Shown here: one piece after another, positions 44,023 through 52,916 of the stretch | Layout of the letters: every line of letters begins with the position of its first letter | Position numbering within the stretch: position 1 is the stretch's first letter | Source of the DNA: Sedimentitalea sp042687825 | Lineage (GTDB): Bacteria; Pseudomonadota; Alphaproteobacteria; Rhodobacterales; Rhodobacteraceae | Assembly (NCBI RefSeq): GCF_042687825.1 | Contig: NZ_JBHUQE010000018.1 | Coordinates: 1 to 64,000, forward strand | Direction: 5' to 3' | DNA: 64,000 nt | The notes under the pieces: model-generated | Seen by the model: the letters and a program-made list of their open reading frames with translations, nothing else | What the model was told of the DNA's origin: nothing | Database searches by the model: none | Position numbers and translations under genes: made by a program

Positions 44023-44958
44023 ATGGCGATCATCAGAGTGAATGCGACAGGCGAAAACTGCTGCCTGCACGGATCAGAACAGGACCTTGCCGCCTGCCTG
44101 CGGCAATACGCATCCGCCCCGGGACCGGCGGTCATCATGATCCACGGATACTCGTATCAGCCCGGCCATCCGGTGCATTGCCCACATCGCCACATTCTGG
44201 CGCTCGATCCGCAGCCCCTGCCCTGGGCGGCTCCCAGTTGGCCGCGCGGGCTGGGTTTCGATGGCACCGATCCGGCCGAAGGTCTGGCCATCGCCTTTGG
44301 CTGGTCTGCGCGCGGTTCGATCTGGCGTGCGCGGGGACGCGCCATCGCCGCCGGGCGGGCGCTGGCCTCGGTGGTGACACAGCTGCGGCGACACGCACCG
44401 CGCCGCAATGTACATATCGTGGCGCATTCCATGGGAATCGAAGTGGCCGCCGAAGCGCTGCACCACCTGCCGGCGGGTTCGGTGGACCGGATTCTCTCGC
44501 TGACCGGCGCCAGCTATCGCTCGCGCGTGGCGGCAGCTCTGGGCACGCCGGCAGGGTGCGACGCCACCTTTGTCAATGTCACCAGCCGCGAGAACGACCT
44601 GTTTGACTGTCTCTACGAACGCCTGATCGCCCCGCCGGCCCGCGCCGACCGGGCGTTGGGCCAGGGACTGGACATGCCCAACGCGGTGACGCTGCAGCTG
44701 GATTGCCTGACGACACTGGATCACCTGCGCCGCCTGGGCGCCAGGGTCGCCCCCCCGGCGCGCCGCATCTGCCATTGGTCCGCCTATCTGCGCCCCGGTA
44801 TCCTGCAGTTCTATCGCGACCTCCTGCGCCAGCCCGAGACGCTGACGCTGAACCGCCTGCGCGCAGGCCTGCCGCGCCAGCCAGCGCGCCGCTGGTCGCG
44901 CCTGCTGCCGCGCCGGGCCACGACCCGGCGCCTCCGACTGGTGCAGGACCCCCTGTAA
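44023..44958 (+). CDS. Alpha/beta hydrolase
   Basis: This 311-residue protein has the lipase-type nucleophile elbow AHSMGIE (S136) after IVAHSMG-like strand 5 and the oxyanion loop MIHGYSYQPG near residue 45. Strand-helix spacing fits an alpha/beta hydrolase similar to DUF900-type esterases. There is no signal peptide and the C-terminal 60 residues are very arginine-rich. The substrate is unknown. I chose ATG 44023; an upstream TTG at 44005 is less likely. It diverges from the metZ riboswitch. Confidence 0.78.
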   Translation: MAIIRVNATGENCCLHGSEQDLAACLRQYASAPGPAVIMIHGYSYQPGHPVHCPHRHILALDPQPLPWAAPSWPRGLGFDGTDPAEGLAIAFGWSARGSIWRARGRAIAAGRALASVVTQLRRHAPRRNVHIVAHSMGIEVAAEALHHLPAGSVDRILSLTGASYRSRVAAALGTPAGCDATFVNVTSRENDLFDCLYERLIAPPARADRALGQGLDMPNAVTLQLDCLTTLDHLRRLGARVAPPARRICHWSAYLRPGILQFYRDLLRQPETLTLNRLRAGLPRQPARRWSRLLPRRATTRRLRLVQDPL

Positions 44959-45015
44959 CTGGCCCAGCGCGCAAAAGTACCCAACGGGACAAACCCGCAG
45001 ATCGAAACCGTTCCG

Positions 45016-45642
45016 CTAAGCCTTGGCGTCGGTGTCGGCGGCGTCCTCGGGGTCGATCATGTGCTTTTGCAGCGCCAGGATCTGCCACCACAGGAAACCG
45101 AACAGCGCAGCCGGAAAGGCAAAGGTCTCGATCTTGACCCAGGCCGCATCGGACATGTTGCGCCACACAAGCTCGTTGCCGATCGCCAGCAGAATGAAGA
45201 ACAGGAACAGCCGGCGGGTCAGGATCATCCAACCTTCGTCGCGCATCGGAATCAGTTCGCCCATGACATAGGCCAGATAGGATTTGCCTTGCAAAAGCCC
45301 GATCCCCAACAGGGCGGAAAAGCAGCCATAGACGATGGTGGTTTTCATCTTGAAGAACTTTTCATCGTTGAACCAGGCGGTGAGACCGCCAAAGAAAACC
45401 ACCATGAACGCGGTAAACACCTGCATCCGGCTGAGATGCCCGGTCAGACGCCACAGGATCGCCATCGACACCAGCAGAATTGGCACGAACACCACCGCGG
45501 CGACGATGAACCCGGAATAGGCAGTGCCGGCAAATGTATAGGTCTCGTCCTGAATGCGCAGGTAGAGCAGGAAAAAGGCCACGGTGGGCCCCAGTTCCAG
45601 CACCTGTTTCAGCACCATGTTGATCTCTTTCGGCTCGGCCAT
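45016..45642 (-). CDS. yciB: Septation protein A / intracellular septation (YciB family)
   Basis: This 208-residue inner-membrane protein has five to six helices. Family text includes LELGPTVAFFLLYLR, MKTTIVYGCFSALLGIGLL, GKSYLAYVMGEL and LFFILLAIGNELVWR. YciB/IspZ proteins affect cell division and envelope synthesis. In Rhodobacteraceae the gene is typically followed or preceded by an EamA transporter and ftsY, exactly as here. The EamA gene ends eight bases before it. Confidence 0.92.
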   Translation of the reverse strand: MAEPKEINMVLKQVLELGPTVAFFLLYLRIQDETYTFAGTAYSGFIVAAVVFVPILLVSMAILWRLTGHLSRMQVFTAFMVVFFGGLTAWFNDEKFFKMKTTIVYGCFSALLGIGLLQGKSYLAYVMGELIPMRDEGWMILTRRLFLFFILLAIGNELVWRNMSDAAWVKIETFAFPAALFGFLWWQILALQKHMIDPEDAADTDAKA

Positions 45643-45650
45643 GTGGTCTC

Positions 45651-46553
45651 CTATCCGCCCATCTCAACTATCACCGCTCCTGCTGCGATCAAGGCCATTA
45701 AGCCTATTCGCCGCGGTCCAACGGTCTCTTTCAGCACCAGCCAGCCGATCAGCGCGGCAAAGACGGTCGAGGTTTCCCGCAGTACCGCCGCTTCGCCGAC
45801 CTTGTCCAGCCGGGTTGCCAGCATCACCGCACCGAAACTGAAAAAGGCCACGAACCCGCCGATCACCCCGCGCAGCATCAGCGGCAGAGGTTCCGGCCGA
45901 ACGGTCATGGCGCGCCAGCGCAGCATCGCCACGACCGGCATGACCAGCCCGTCCAGCATGAAAAACCAGGCCAGAAAGGTGAACGGGTCGGCGGTGGCCC
46001 GGATGCCATAGGCGTCATAGGTTGTATAGAGCGCCACGGTCAGCCCGGTCGCGACCGCCAGAATCAGCGCAATCTTCAACGTGCTGCGCTGCGCCTGCAA
46101 ATATCTCAGATTATAGGCCGCCAAACCGAAAATTCCCGCCAGCAGCACCGCCACGCCCAGCCACTGAACCGCCGTAAATACCTCGCCGAACAACAGATAG
46201 GCGCCGATCACCGTGAACAATGGCCCGGTGCCACGCACCACCGGATAGACCACGGTATAGGACCCCTTGGAATAGGCCTGCGCCTGCAGCACCTTGTAGA
46301 CGATGTGAATGAAAAAGACCGTGGCGAAAATCGGCCACATATGCGGCTCTGGCCAGGGCACGACAAACAGCGCGAACGGCGCCGCCATCAGCCCATAGGA
46401 CGCGTCGATTGCGCCGCGAGACAGCCAGGGGTCGTGCCGCCCCTTTTGCAGCGCCCCGAAGACCGCATGCAGAAACGCTGCCATCAGGGCCAGCCAAAGG
46501 GCCAGATCATGCCCGGCCTCGGTGCCCTGCAGCGAGGTCAGCCAGGTGCTCAC
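45651..46553 (-). CDS. EamA/DMT-family transporter
   Basis: This 300-residue membrane protein has about ten helices in two EamA repeats. The first holds SYTVVYPVVRGTGPLF and GEVFTAVQWLGVAVLLAGI; the second ends with TVGPRRIGLMALIAAGAVIV. The exported solute is unknown. It lies between ftsY and yciB with short gaps (30 and eight bases), forming ftsY-eamA-yciB. Confidence 0.9.
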   Translation of the reverse strand: MSTWLTSLQGTEAGHDLALWLALMAAFLHAVFGALQKGRHDPWLSRGAIDASYGLMAAPFALFVVPWPEPHMWPIFATVFFIHIVYKVLQAQAYSKGSYTVVYPVVRGTGPLFTVIGAYLLFGEVFTAVQWLGVAVLLAGIFGLAAYNLRYLQAQRSTLKIALILAVATGLTVALYTTYDAYGIRATADPFTFLAWFFMLDGLVMPVVAMLRWRAMTVRPEPLPLMLRGVIGGFVAFFSFGAVMLATRLDKVGEAAVLRETSTVFAALIGWLVLKETVGPRRIGLMALIAAGAVIVEMGG

Positions 46554-46583
46554 ACTCTCCCCATACGCCTGTCCCTGCAGCGG

Positions 46584-47927
46584 TCAGGTCGCGTCCAGCC
46601 CGGTCAGGGCAGCAGCGAATTCCTCGGGATCGAACGGTGCCAGATCGTCGATCTGCTCGCCGACACCGATGGCGTGAATCGGCAGACCGAACCGGTCCGC
46701 CAGCGCCACCAGGACACCGCCCTTGGCGGTGCCGTCCAGCTTGGTCATGACCAGCCCGGACACATCCGATATCTTGCGAAAGGTCTCGACCTGGTTCAGC
46801 GCGTTCTGCCCGGTGGTGGCGTCCAGCACCAGCAGCGTGTTGTGCGGCGCCGTCTCATCCTTTTTGCGGATGACCCGGACGATCTTGGCCAGTTCCTCCA
46901 TCAGGTCGGCGCGGTTCTGCAGCCGACCGGCGGTGTCGATCATCAACAGATCGGCGCCATCCTGCTGCGCCTTGGTCATTGCGTCAAAGGCCAGGCTGGC
47001 GGGGTCGGTGCCTTCGGGCGCGGTCAGGACAGGCACCCCGGCCCGGTCGCCCCAGACCTGCAGCTGCTCCACGGCGGCGGCGCGGAACGTGTCTCCGGCG
47101 GCGATTACCACCGATTTTCCGGCGGCCTTGAACTGGCTGGCCAGCTTGCCGATGGTGGTGGTCTTGCCCGAGCCGTTGACCCCGACCACCAGCACCACCT
47201 GCGGGCGTTTCGGATAGATCGGCATTGGCTTGGCAACCGGTTCCATGATGCGGGCGATCTCGCCGGACAGCAGCGACTTGATCTCGTCGGTCGACAGTTT
47301 CTTGCCGAACCGGCCCTCGGCCATGTTGGCGCTGACCCGCAGGGCGGTGTCCACGCCCATGTCGGCACTGATCAACAACTCTTCGAGCTGTTCGAGCATA
47401 TCGTCGTCCAGCGTGCGGCGGATCACCGCGCGGGCCTTGCCACGCCCCATCAGCCGGCCCAAAAACCCCGGAGTCTGTGGTTCGTTCTGGATTTCGGTCT
47501 GGATTTCGGTCTGGGGCAGTTCCACCGGGGTCGGCGCCGGCTGTTCCGGCGGCATCGGCACGGGGATCGGATCGGTGGGAATCGGGTCGGCCGGAACCGG
47601 CTCGGGCACAGGGTCGGGTTGCGGGACCGGGTCGGGTTGCGGCACCGGGTCGGGTTGCGGCACCGGCACAGGCGCCGGTTCGGGCCGGGGTTCAGGCTGC
47701 GGCGCGGGCACCTCGGCGGGCGGCAAAGGCGGGTCCGTGTCCGGCTGTGGCGGTGTCTCGTGCGGAGGGGTTTCCTGCGGCGCCGGCTCCGGGTCCGGGA
47801 CGACCGGGTCCGGGTCGGCGGCCAGCACATCCTCTTCGCCGCCATCCTCGACAATCGCGTCCAGCCCCTCTTCAATCTTGGACGAGGATTTGAACAGCTT
47901 GTTCTTGAGCTTCTTGAAAAACGCCAT
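46584..47927 (-). CDS. ftsY: Signal recognition particle receptor FtsY
   Basis: FtsY is the GTPase that docks SRP-ribosome complexes at the membrane. The 447-residue protein has a basic N-terminal membrane-binding tip (MAFFKKLKNKLFKSSSK) and an acidic, proline-rich A domain with PQPDPV repeats (about 35-145). A four-helix N domain and the G domain follow, with GVNGSGKTTTIGKLA (G1), DTFRAAAVEQL, DTAGRLQNRADLM (G3), TKLDGTAKGG (G4) and GVGEQIDDL (G5). I chose ATG 47927. It heads the ftsY-eamA-yciB run. Confidence 0.97.
   Translation of the reverse strand: MAFFKKLKNKLFKSSSKIEEGLDAIVEDGGEEDVLAADPDPVVPDPEPAPQETPPHETPPQPDTDPPLPPAEVPAPQPEPRPEPAPVPVPQPDPVPQPDPVPQPDPVPEPVPADPIPTDPIPVPMPPEQPAPTPVELPQTEIQTEIQNEPQTPGFLGRLMGRGKARAVIRRTLDDDMLEQLEELLISADMGVDTALRVSANMAEGRFGKKLSTDEIKSLLSGEIARIMEPVAKPMPIYPKRPQVVLVVGVNGSGKTTTIGKLASQFKAAGKSVVIAAGDTFRAAAVEQLQVWGDRAGVPVLTAPEGTDPASLAFDAMTKAQQDGADLLMIDTAGRLQNRADLMEELAKIVRVIRKKDETAPHNTLLVLDATTGQNALNQVETFRKISDVSGLVMTKLDGTAKGGVLVALADRFGLPIHAIGVGEQIDDLAPFDPEEFAAALTGLDAT
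47611..47664. repeat. 18-bp tandem repeat in the ftsY proline-rich region
   Basis: The unit GGGTCGGGTTGCGGCACC (plus strand) is repeated about three times with one change. It encodes the PQPDPV hexapeptide in the A domain of FtsY. The region is probably length-variable and not essential to GTPase function. Confidence 0.8.
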
Positions 47928-48151
47928 GCTGGTCTCCGAACGGATCGTTGCCCTCACCTAATGCGGTTTGCGCGGGTTTGAAAGGGTCTGGCCATGGCGG
48001 CAGCCTCGGTTCGACGGATGACCGGAATACCATCGGCGCTGCCAGCGTCGTTGGGCGTTTGACAGGCGGCGGGCGCGGCGCGATGTTGCGTGGCCGGCAG
48101 CGCGCCCCGCAACGACCGGCGAACGGCCCCGAAAAGGTATTGATAAAGACC

Positions 48152-49243
48152 ATGTTCCGGTTCGCAATGGCCAGCCTCAGCCCCGTCGCCCTTCTGGTTG
48201 CCGCCTGCCTGTCGGGGGGCATCTGGCCGGCGCTGGCACTGGTTCATGTGACGCTGGTCGTCTGGGCATTGGACCGCTGGTGGCCATACGTTCTGCCCGA
48301 GTACGACACCCCGGCCTGCCAGGCCTTTGGCCACCGGCTGACGCTGGTTCTGGGCGGGTTGCATTTTCCGCTGCTGGCGCTGGGGGTCTGGTCCCTGGCA
48401 GGCGCGGGACCGCTGGACGTCGGTCAGAAACTGGCACTTGGCCTCGCCTTGGGTCTGTATCTGGGTCAGGTCGGCAATTCCAACGCCCATGAGCTGATCC
48501 ACGCGCCGGACCGCTGGTCCCGGCGGTTGGGCAAGGCGGTCTTTGTCTCGCTGCTGTTCGGCCATCACGCCTCGGCGCATCCAAAAGTGCATCATGTTCA
48601 TGTGGCCAGCGACGGTGATCCCAATTCGGCCCGGCTGGGCCAGGGTTTCTACCGGTTCTGGCCGCGCGCCTGGACCGGATCGTTTTGCGCCGGCTGGCGG
48701 GCGGAAACGGCGGCACGGGCCCGGCAGATGCCGCGCCCGTCGGTCCTGTCCCACCCCTATCTGGTCTATTGCGGCGGCGCGCTGGCAACTCTTGCGGTCA
48801 GCCATGCCCTGGCGGGCGCAGCCGGAGTTGCGGTGCTGATCGCTCTGGCGGGCTATGCGCAGATGCAATTGCTGCTGGCCGACTACATCCAGCATTACGG
48901 GTTGCGCCGGGTGCGGCGCCCGGACGGGCGCTTGCAGCCAGCAGGCCCACAGCATTCCTGGAATGCGCCGCACTGGTATTCGTCGGCGATGATGCTGAAT
49001 GCGCCGCGCCACTCCGATCACCACGACAATCCGGCCCGGCGTTTCCCGGCGCTGCGTCTGGATGCGCGAACCATGCCGGTCTGGCCGCATGCGATGCCGG
49101 TCATGGCGGCTCTGGCGCTGTGCCCGCCGCTGTGGCGGCGCCGGATGGATTCCCTGGCGGCGCGCTGGCAGAGGCGGATCAATGCAGACGCAGCGCTTGG
49201 CCCGCGCAAACATGGATCGGCCGCCACCGATCTGCCATTGTGA
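48152..49243 (+). CDS. alkB: AlkB-type membrane diiron hydroxylase (alkane 1-monooxygenase)
   Basis: This 363-residue integral membrane enzyme has histidine boxes of the AlkB/XylM family: HELIH (113-117), HHASAH followed by HHVHV (H138 to H150) and the late PRHSDHHDNP. The extra QHYGL motif of true alkane hydroxylases is also present. It would use rubredoxin electrons and O2 to hydroxylate n-alkanes or fatty acids. No rubredoxin gene is adjacent. I chose ATG 48152; the long frame from 47948 overlaps the ftsY promoter. The protein is shorter than typical AlkB (about 400). Confidence 0.88.
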   Translation: MFRFAMASLSPVALLVAACLSGGIWPALALVHVTLVVWALDRWWPYVLPEYDTPACQAFGHRLTLVLGGLHFPLLALGVWSLAGAGPLDVGQKLALGLALGLYLGQVGNSNAHELIHAPDRWSRRLGKAVFVSLLFGHHASAHPKVHHVHVASDGDPNSARLGQGFYRFWPRAWTGSFCAGWRAETAARARQMPRPSVLSHPYLVYCGGALATLAVSHALAGAAGVAVLIALAGYAQMQLLLADYIQHYGLRRVRRPDGRLQPAGPQHSWNAPHWYSSAMMLNAPRHSDHHDNPARRFPALRLDARTMPVWPHAMPVMAALALCPPLWRRRMDSLAARWQRRINADAALGPRKHGSAATDLPL

Positions 49244-49247
49244 CAGC

Positions 49248-49643
49248 ATGACTCGCCCTTTCACGATTCTCCTCCTGCTGCTGACGGCTCCGGCTGCGGC
49301 CCAGAGCCCGATGTCAGCCGACGCCTTTGACGCCTATACGCGCGGCAAGACGCTGTTTTATGGCTTTGACGGCGAAGCCTATGGGGTCGAGCGCTATCTC
49401 GACGGGCGGCGGGTGATCTGGTCGTTTCTGGATGGCCAGTGCAAGGAGGGCATCTGGTATGAAGAGGCCGGCCAGATCTGTTTCATCTACGAAGACCGGC
49501 TGGACCCGCAGTGCTGGACGTTTGTGCAATCCGGCGGTGGCCTGATCGCCCGGTTCGAAGACAACCCGGATGCAACCGAACTGTACGAGGCCCAGGATAT
49601 CGGCCAGGAGATGTTGTGTTACGGCCCGGATACCGGCGTCTGA
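49248..49643 (+). CDS. Small secreted protein, unknown
   Basis: This 131-residue protein has a clear signal peptide (TRPFTILLLLLTAPAAAQS). The mature part is rich in aromatic residues and includes four cysteines (GQCKEG, GQICFIY, PQCWTFV, EMLCYG). No family is certain. Related short periplasmic proteins occur in Rhodobacteraceae. It starts four bases after the alkB stop, so it is probably co-transcribed with it. Confidence 0.72.
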   Translation: MTRPFTILLLLLTAPAAAQSPMSADAFDAYTRGKTLFYGFDGEAYGVERYLDGRRVIWSFLDGQCKEGIWYEEAGQICFIYEDRLDPQCWTFVQSGGGLIARFEDNPDATELYEAQDIGQEMLCYGPDTGV

Positions 49644-49675
49644 CCGGCATCAGGGGCGCGGCCGGTCCGATGGTG

Positions 49676-51403
49676 TCAGAACAGGCTGCCCTGCTCGGGC
49701 TTGTCCGGTTTCCTTGCGCCTTTTGACGCGGCTTTGCGGGCGGGTTTCCCGGCCGGCGCCTCGGAAACCTGCCCTGCACCGTGGCGCACATCCAACAGGC
49801 CATCGGCAAACTCGATTTCCAGCGCTTCGCTCTTTGCTGCCACCGCGCGCGTGGTTACGACCGTTTCCCCCGACCTGACCACCGCAAAGCCCCGCGCCAG
49901 CGTGGCCTGATACCCCAGCGAGGTCAGCAGCCGGTCGGTGGCGGCAAGCTGTTTCTGCAGATGCTCGATCCTTCCGGACGCGGCCATGGACAGACGACGG
50001 TGCAGGCTGGCGAATTCGGTTCGTTTCAGGGCCAGGCGGGACTGCAGCCGCTGCGGCTGCAACAGGCCGGCCCGTCGATCCAGTTCGGCGCGCCAGGGCC
50101 GCAGGCTGCGGGTGAACCCGGGCGCCAGACGCTGCGCCAGCATGGCCAGCCTGTCCCGATCGCCCCGGATCCGGCGGCGCAATACCACTGGTTTCAGGCT
50201 GCCGGCCCGTCGATCCAGCTCCGCGCGCCGGTGTCGCAGGCTGCGGACCAGCCCGGGTGCCAGACGTCGCGCCGCTGTCGCCAGTCGGTCCCGGTCGCCC
50301 CGGATCCGGCGGCGCAAAACGGCCGGTTTCAGGCTGCCGGACAGATCCGCCAGATGAACCCGGCGCGTCTGGACCCCGCGCATCAGCACCATCGGCAGTC
50401 TCTCGGCCACCAGGTCCAAGCGCTGGCGCGGCCCCTCGAGCAGCCCCTGCGGGCGCGGCAAAGCGCGCGACAGATCGGCCAGGCGCTGCCGCCGCCGGGC
50501 AACGCCATGGCTGATCGCGCGGCTGACGCGCGCGCCCTGCGCCTCGACCTGCGCCATCAGTTCCAGCCGCACGGGCACCGCTAGTTCGGCAGCGGCGGTC
50601 GGGGTGGGCGCGCGCCGGTCCGACACATAGTCGATCAGCGTGGTGTCGGTCTCGTGCCCGACGGCGGAAATCAGCGGGATGCGCGAGGCCGCTGCGGCAC
50701 GGGCGACGATCTCTTCGTTGAACCCCCACAGATCCTCGACCGACCCGCCGCCCCGGGCCACGATCAGCAGATCCGGGCGCGGTAAGGCGCCGCCCGGTGT
50801 CAATGCGTTGAACCCCGCGATGGCGCGGGCGACCTCGGGCGCGCAGTTCGATCCCTGAACGGCCACCGGCCAGATCAGCACCTTGCGCGGAAACCGGTCG
50901 CGCAACCGGTGCAGGATATCGCGGATCACCGCGCCGCTGGGCGAAGTGACAACCCCGATGACGCCCGGCAAATAGGGCAAGGGGCGTTTGCGCGTCGCCT
51001 CGAACAGACCCTCGGCGGCCAGCAGTTTCTTGCGCTTTTCCAGCAGCGCCATCAGCGCGCCCTGCCCGGCCACGGCAACGTCATCGACATTCAGGTTGTA
51101 TTTGGACTGGCCGCCAAAGGCGGTCATGCGCCCTGTGACAACAACCTCCAGCCCCTCTTCGGGCACCACCGACAGCCCGGCGATCTGGCCCTTCCAGGTG
51201 GTGCAGGCCAGCACCGAGCGGTCGTCCTTGACATCGAAATACAGATGCCCCGACCGGGCCCGGAACACGCGCCCGACCTCGCCGCGCACCCGGATGCGCC
51301 CGAACTCTTCCTCGAGGCTGCGTTTCACCGCGCCCGACAGTTCGGTCACCGAGTATTCCGGCAGGTTCTGTCCCGGCAGCGGGTCGTCGATCAGATCGGA
51401 CAT
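49676..51403 (-). CDS. xseA: Exodeoxyribonuclease VII large subunit
   Basis: XseA, with XseB, degrades single-stranded DNA in repair. The 575-residue protein has an N-terminal OB fold (YSVTELSGAVKRSLEE, then GHLYFDVKDD) and a catalytic region with GVVTSPSGAVIRDILHRL, VARGGGSVEDLWGFNEE and SAVGHETDTTLID. A long coiled C-terminal region follows. It is over 100 residues longer than E. coli XseA (456), mainly because a 45-residue helical unit is duplicated (50076-50345). It ends with a Lys-rich tail. I chose ATG 51403. The gene diverges from purD. Confidence 0.95.
   Translation of the reverse strand: MSDLIDDPLPGQNLPEYSVTELSGAVKRSLEEEFGRIRVRGEVGRVFRARSGHLYFDVKDDRSVLACTTWKGQIAGLSVVPEEGLEVVVTGRMTAFGGQSKYNLNVDDVAVAGQGALMALLEKRKKLLAAEGLFEATRKRPLPYLPGVIGVVTSPSGAVIRDILHRLRDRFPRKVLIWPVAVQGSNCAPEVARAIAGFNALTPGGALPRPDLLIVARGGGSVEDLWGFNEEIVARAAAASRIPLISAVGHETDTTLIDYVSDRRAPTPTAAAELAVPVRLELMAQVEAQGARVSRAISHGVARRRQRLADLSRALPRPQGLLEGPRQRLDLVAERLPMVLMRGVQTRRVHLADLSGSLKPAVLRRRIRGDRDRLATAARRLAPGLVRSLRHRRAELDRRAGSLKPVVLRRRIRGDRDRLAMLAQRLAPGFTRSLRPWRAELDRRAGLLQPQRLQSRLALKRTEFASLHRRLSMAASGRIEHLQKQLAATDRLLTSLGYQATLARGFAVVRSGETVVTTRAVAAKSEALEIEFADGLLDVRHGAGQVSEAPAGKPARKAASKGARKPDKPEQGSLF
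50076..50345. repeat. 135-bp in-frame tandem duplication in xseA
   Basis: Two adjacent copies begin at 50076 and 50211 (CGATCCAG...), exactly 135 bases apart. They encode two 45-residue segments reading GSLKPAVLRRRIRGDRDRLA and GSLKPVVLRRRIRGDRDRLA, each ending RAELDRRA. The protein alignment is clear but the bases have drifted, so the duplication is not recent. Confidence 0.9.
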
Positions 51404-51479
51404 GAGGGTGCCTTGTTTCGTCTTCGCGCGCAGCTTAGAACGCGGGCCAGGCAAGGCCAAGCAGATCGGAGCGCATTTC

Positions 51480-52751
51480 ATGAACATCCTCATTCTCGGC
51501 GGCGGCGGGCGCGAACACAGCCTCGCATGGGCGGTGATGCAGAACCCCAAATGCGACAAGCTGATCGTCGCGCCGGGCAATGCCGGAATCGCCCAGATCG
51601 CCACCTGCGCGGCGCTGGATATCGAGGATGGCGGCGCGGTCGTCGCCTTTGCCGAGGAAAACGCCATCGATTTCGTGATCATCGGCCCCGAGGCGCCGCT
51701 GGCGGCCGGCGTGGCCGACCGATTGCGCGATGCCGGGCTGCTGGTGTTTGGTCCCTCGGCGGCGGCGGCGCGGCTGGAGGCGTCGAAAAGCTTTACCAAG
51801 GAGATCTGCGACGCTGCCAAGGCCCCGACGGCGGAATACGGACATTTCACCGATGCCGCCGCGGCCCGCGCCCATGTCAGCGCCAAGGGCGCGCCGATCG
51901 TCGTCAAGGCCGACGGGCTGGCCGCCGGCAAGGGTGTGATCGTGGCGATGACCGAAGCAGAGGCGCTGGCCGCCATCGACGACATGTTCGGCGGTGCCTT
52001 TGGCGGAGCCGGTGCCGAAGTGGTGATCGAGGAATTCATGGAGGGCGAAGAGGCTTCATTCTTTGTCCTCTGCGACGGCGAGACGGTGCTGCCGATCGGC
52101 ACCGCGCAGGACCACAAGCGCGTCGGCGAAGGCGATACCGGCCCGAACACCGGCGGCATGGGCGCCTATTCGCCGGCGCCGGTGCTCAGCGCCGACATCG
52201 CGGAAAAGGCGCTGGACCGGATCGTGCGTCCGACCATGGCGGAAATGGCGCGGCGCGGCATGCCCTATCAGGGGGTGCTGTATGTCGGGCTGATGATCCG
52301 CGACGGCGAACCGCGGCTGGTGGAATACAATGTCCGCTTCGGCGACCCCGAATGCCAGGTGCTGATGATGCGCCTGGGGGCGCAGGCGATGGACCTGATG
52401 CACGCCGCCGCCGAAGGCCGCCTGAGCGAGGCGCGGGTGAACTGGGCCGATGACCATGCGATGACCGTGGTAATGGCGGCGCAGGGCTATCCTGGCTCCT
52501 ATGAAAAGGGCAGCGTCATCGGCGGGCTGGACGATCTGCCCGAGACCAGTTTTGCGATGTGTTTTCACGCTGGCACGGACGAGCGCGACGGCCGGATCGT
52601 TGCCACTGGCGGCCGGGTTCTGAACCTGACCGCGCGCGGCGACAGCCTGGCCCAGGCCCGCGCCCGGGCCTACGAGATGGTCCACGCGCTGGACTGGCCG
52701 GAGGGGTTTTGCCGCGGCGATATCGGGTGGCGCGAACTGGAACGATCCTAG
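51480..52751 (+). CDS. purD: Phosphoribosylamine-glycine ligase
   Basis: PurD joins glycine to phosphoribosylamine using ATP in purine synthesis. The 423-residue ATP-grasp enzyme starts MNILILGGGGREHSLAWAV. It contains IIGPEAPLAAGVADRL, KADGLAAGKGVIVA (ATP lysine), EEFMEGEEASFFVLCDG, NTGGMGAYSPAP and YNVRFGDPECQV with metal ligands. It starts at ATG 51480 with GGAG eight bases ahead and diverges from xseA. A hairpin terminator follows. Confidence 0.98.
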   Translation: MNILILGGGGREHSLAWAVMQNPKCDKLIVAPGNAGIAQIATCAALDIEDGGAVVAFAEENAIDFVIIGPEAPLAAGVADRLRDAGLLVFGPSAAAARLEASKSFTKEICDAAKAPTAEYGHFTDAAAARAHVSAKGAPIVVKADGLAAGKGVIVAMTEAEALAAIDDMFGGAFGGAGAEVVIEEFMEGEEASFFVLCDGETVLPIGTAQDHKRVGEGDTGPNTGGMGAYSPAPVLSADIAEKALDRIVRPTMAEMARRGMPYQGVLYVGLMIRDGEPRLVEYNVRFGDPECQVLMMRLGAQAMDLMHAAAEGRLSEARVNWADDHAMTVVMAAQGYPGSYEKGSVIGGLDDLPETSFAMCFHAGTDERDGRIVATGGRVLNLTARGDSLAQARARAYEMVHALDWPEGFCRGDIGWRELERS

Positions 52752-52754
52752 AAA

Positions 52755-52787
52755 CCCGGGGCTTGGCCCCTCGGGAATGGCATTTTT
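52755..52787 (+). terminator. Probable intrinsic terminator after purD
   Basis: CCC and GGGGC pair with GCCCC and GGG across a two-base bulge and a TTG loop, followed by AATGGCATTTTT. It starts four bases after the purD stop. Confidence 0.65.
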
Positions 52788-52916
52788 CGCCGATTCGGTG
52801 TATAATCATGTCCTCTTTGCATGCATCGGTTGAAATTTGCGCGCTGGCTTAGCGTCTGTCCTGGTCGGCCAGGCGGCGCTGGCGGGCGCGTCCTTTGTGT
52901 TCCGGAGGACCGACCC

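Noticed and set aside
47948..48151. N-terminal extension of the AlkB gene by 68 codons
   Set aside because: The added part overlaps the upstream region of ftsY and lacks hydrophobic or family character. ATG 48152 gives a normal first helix.
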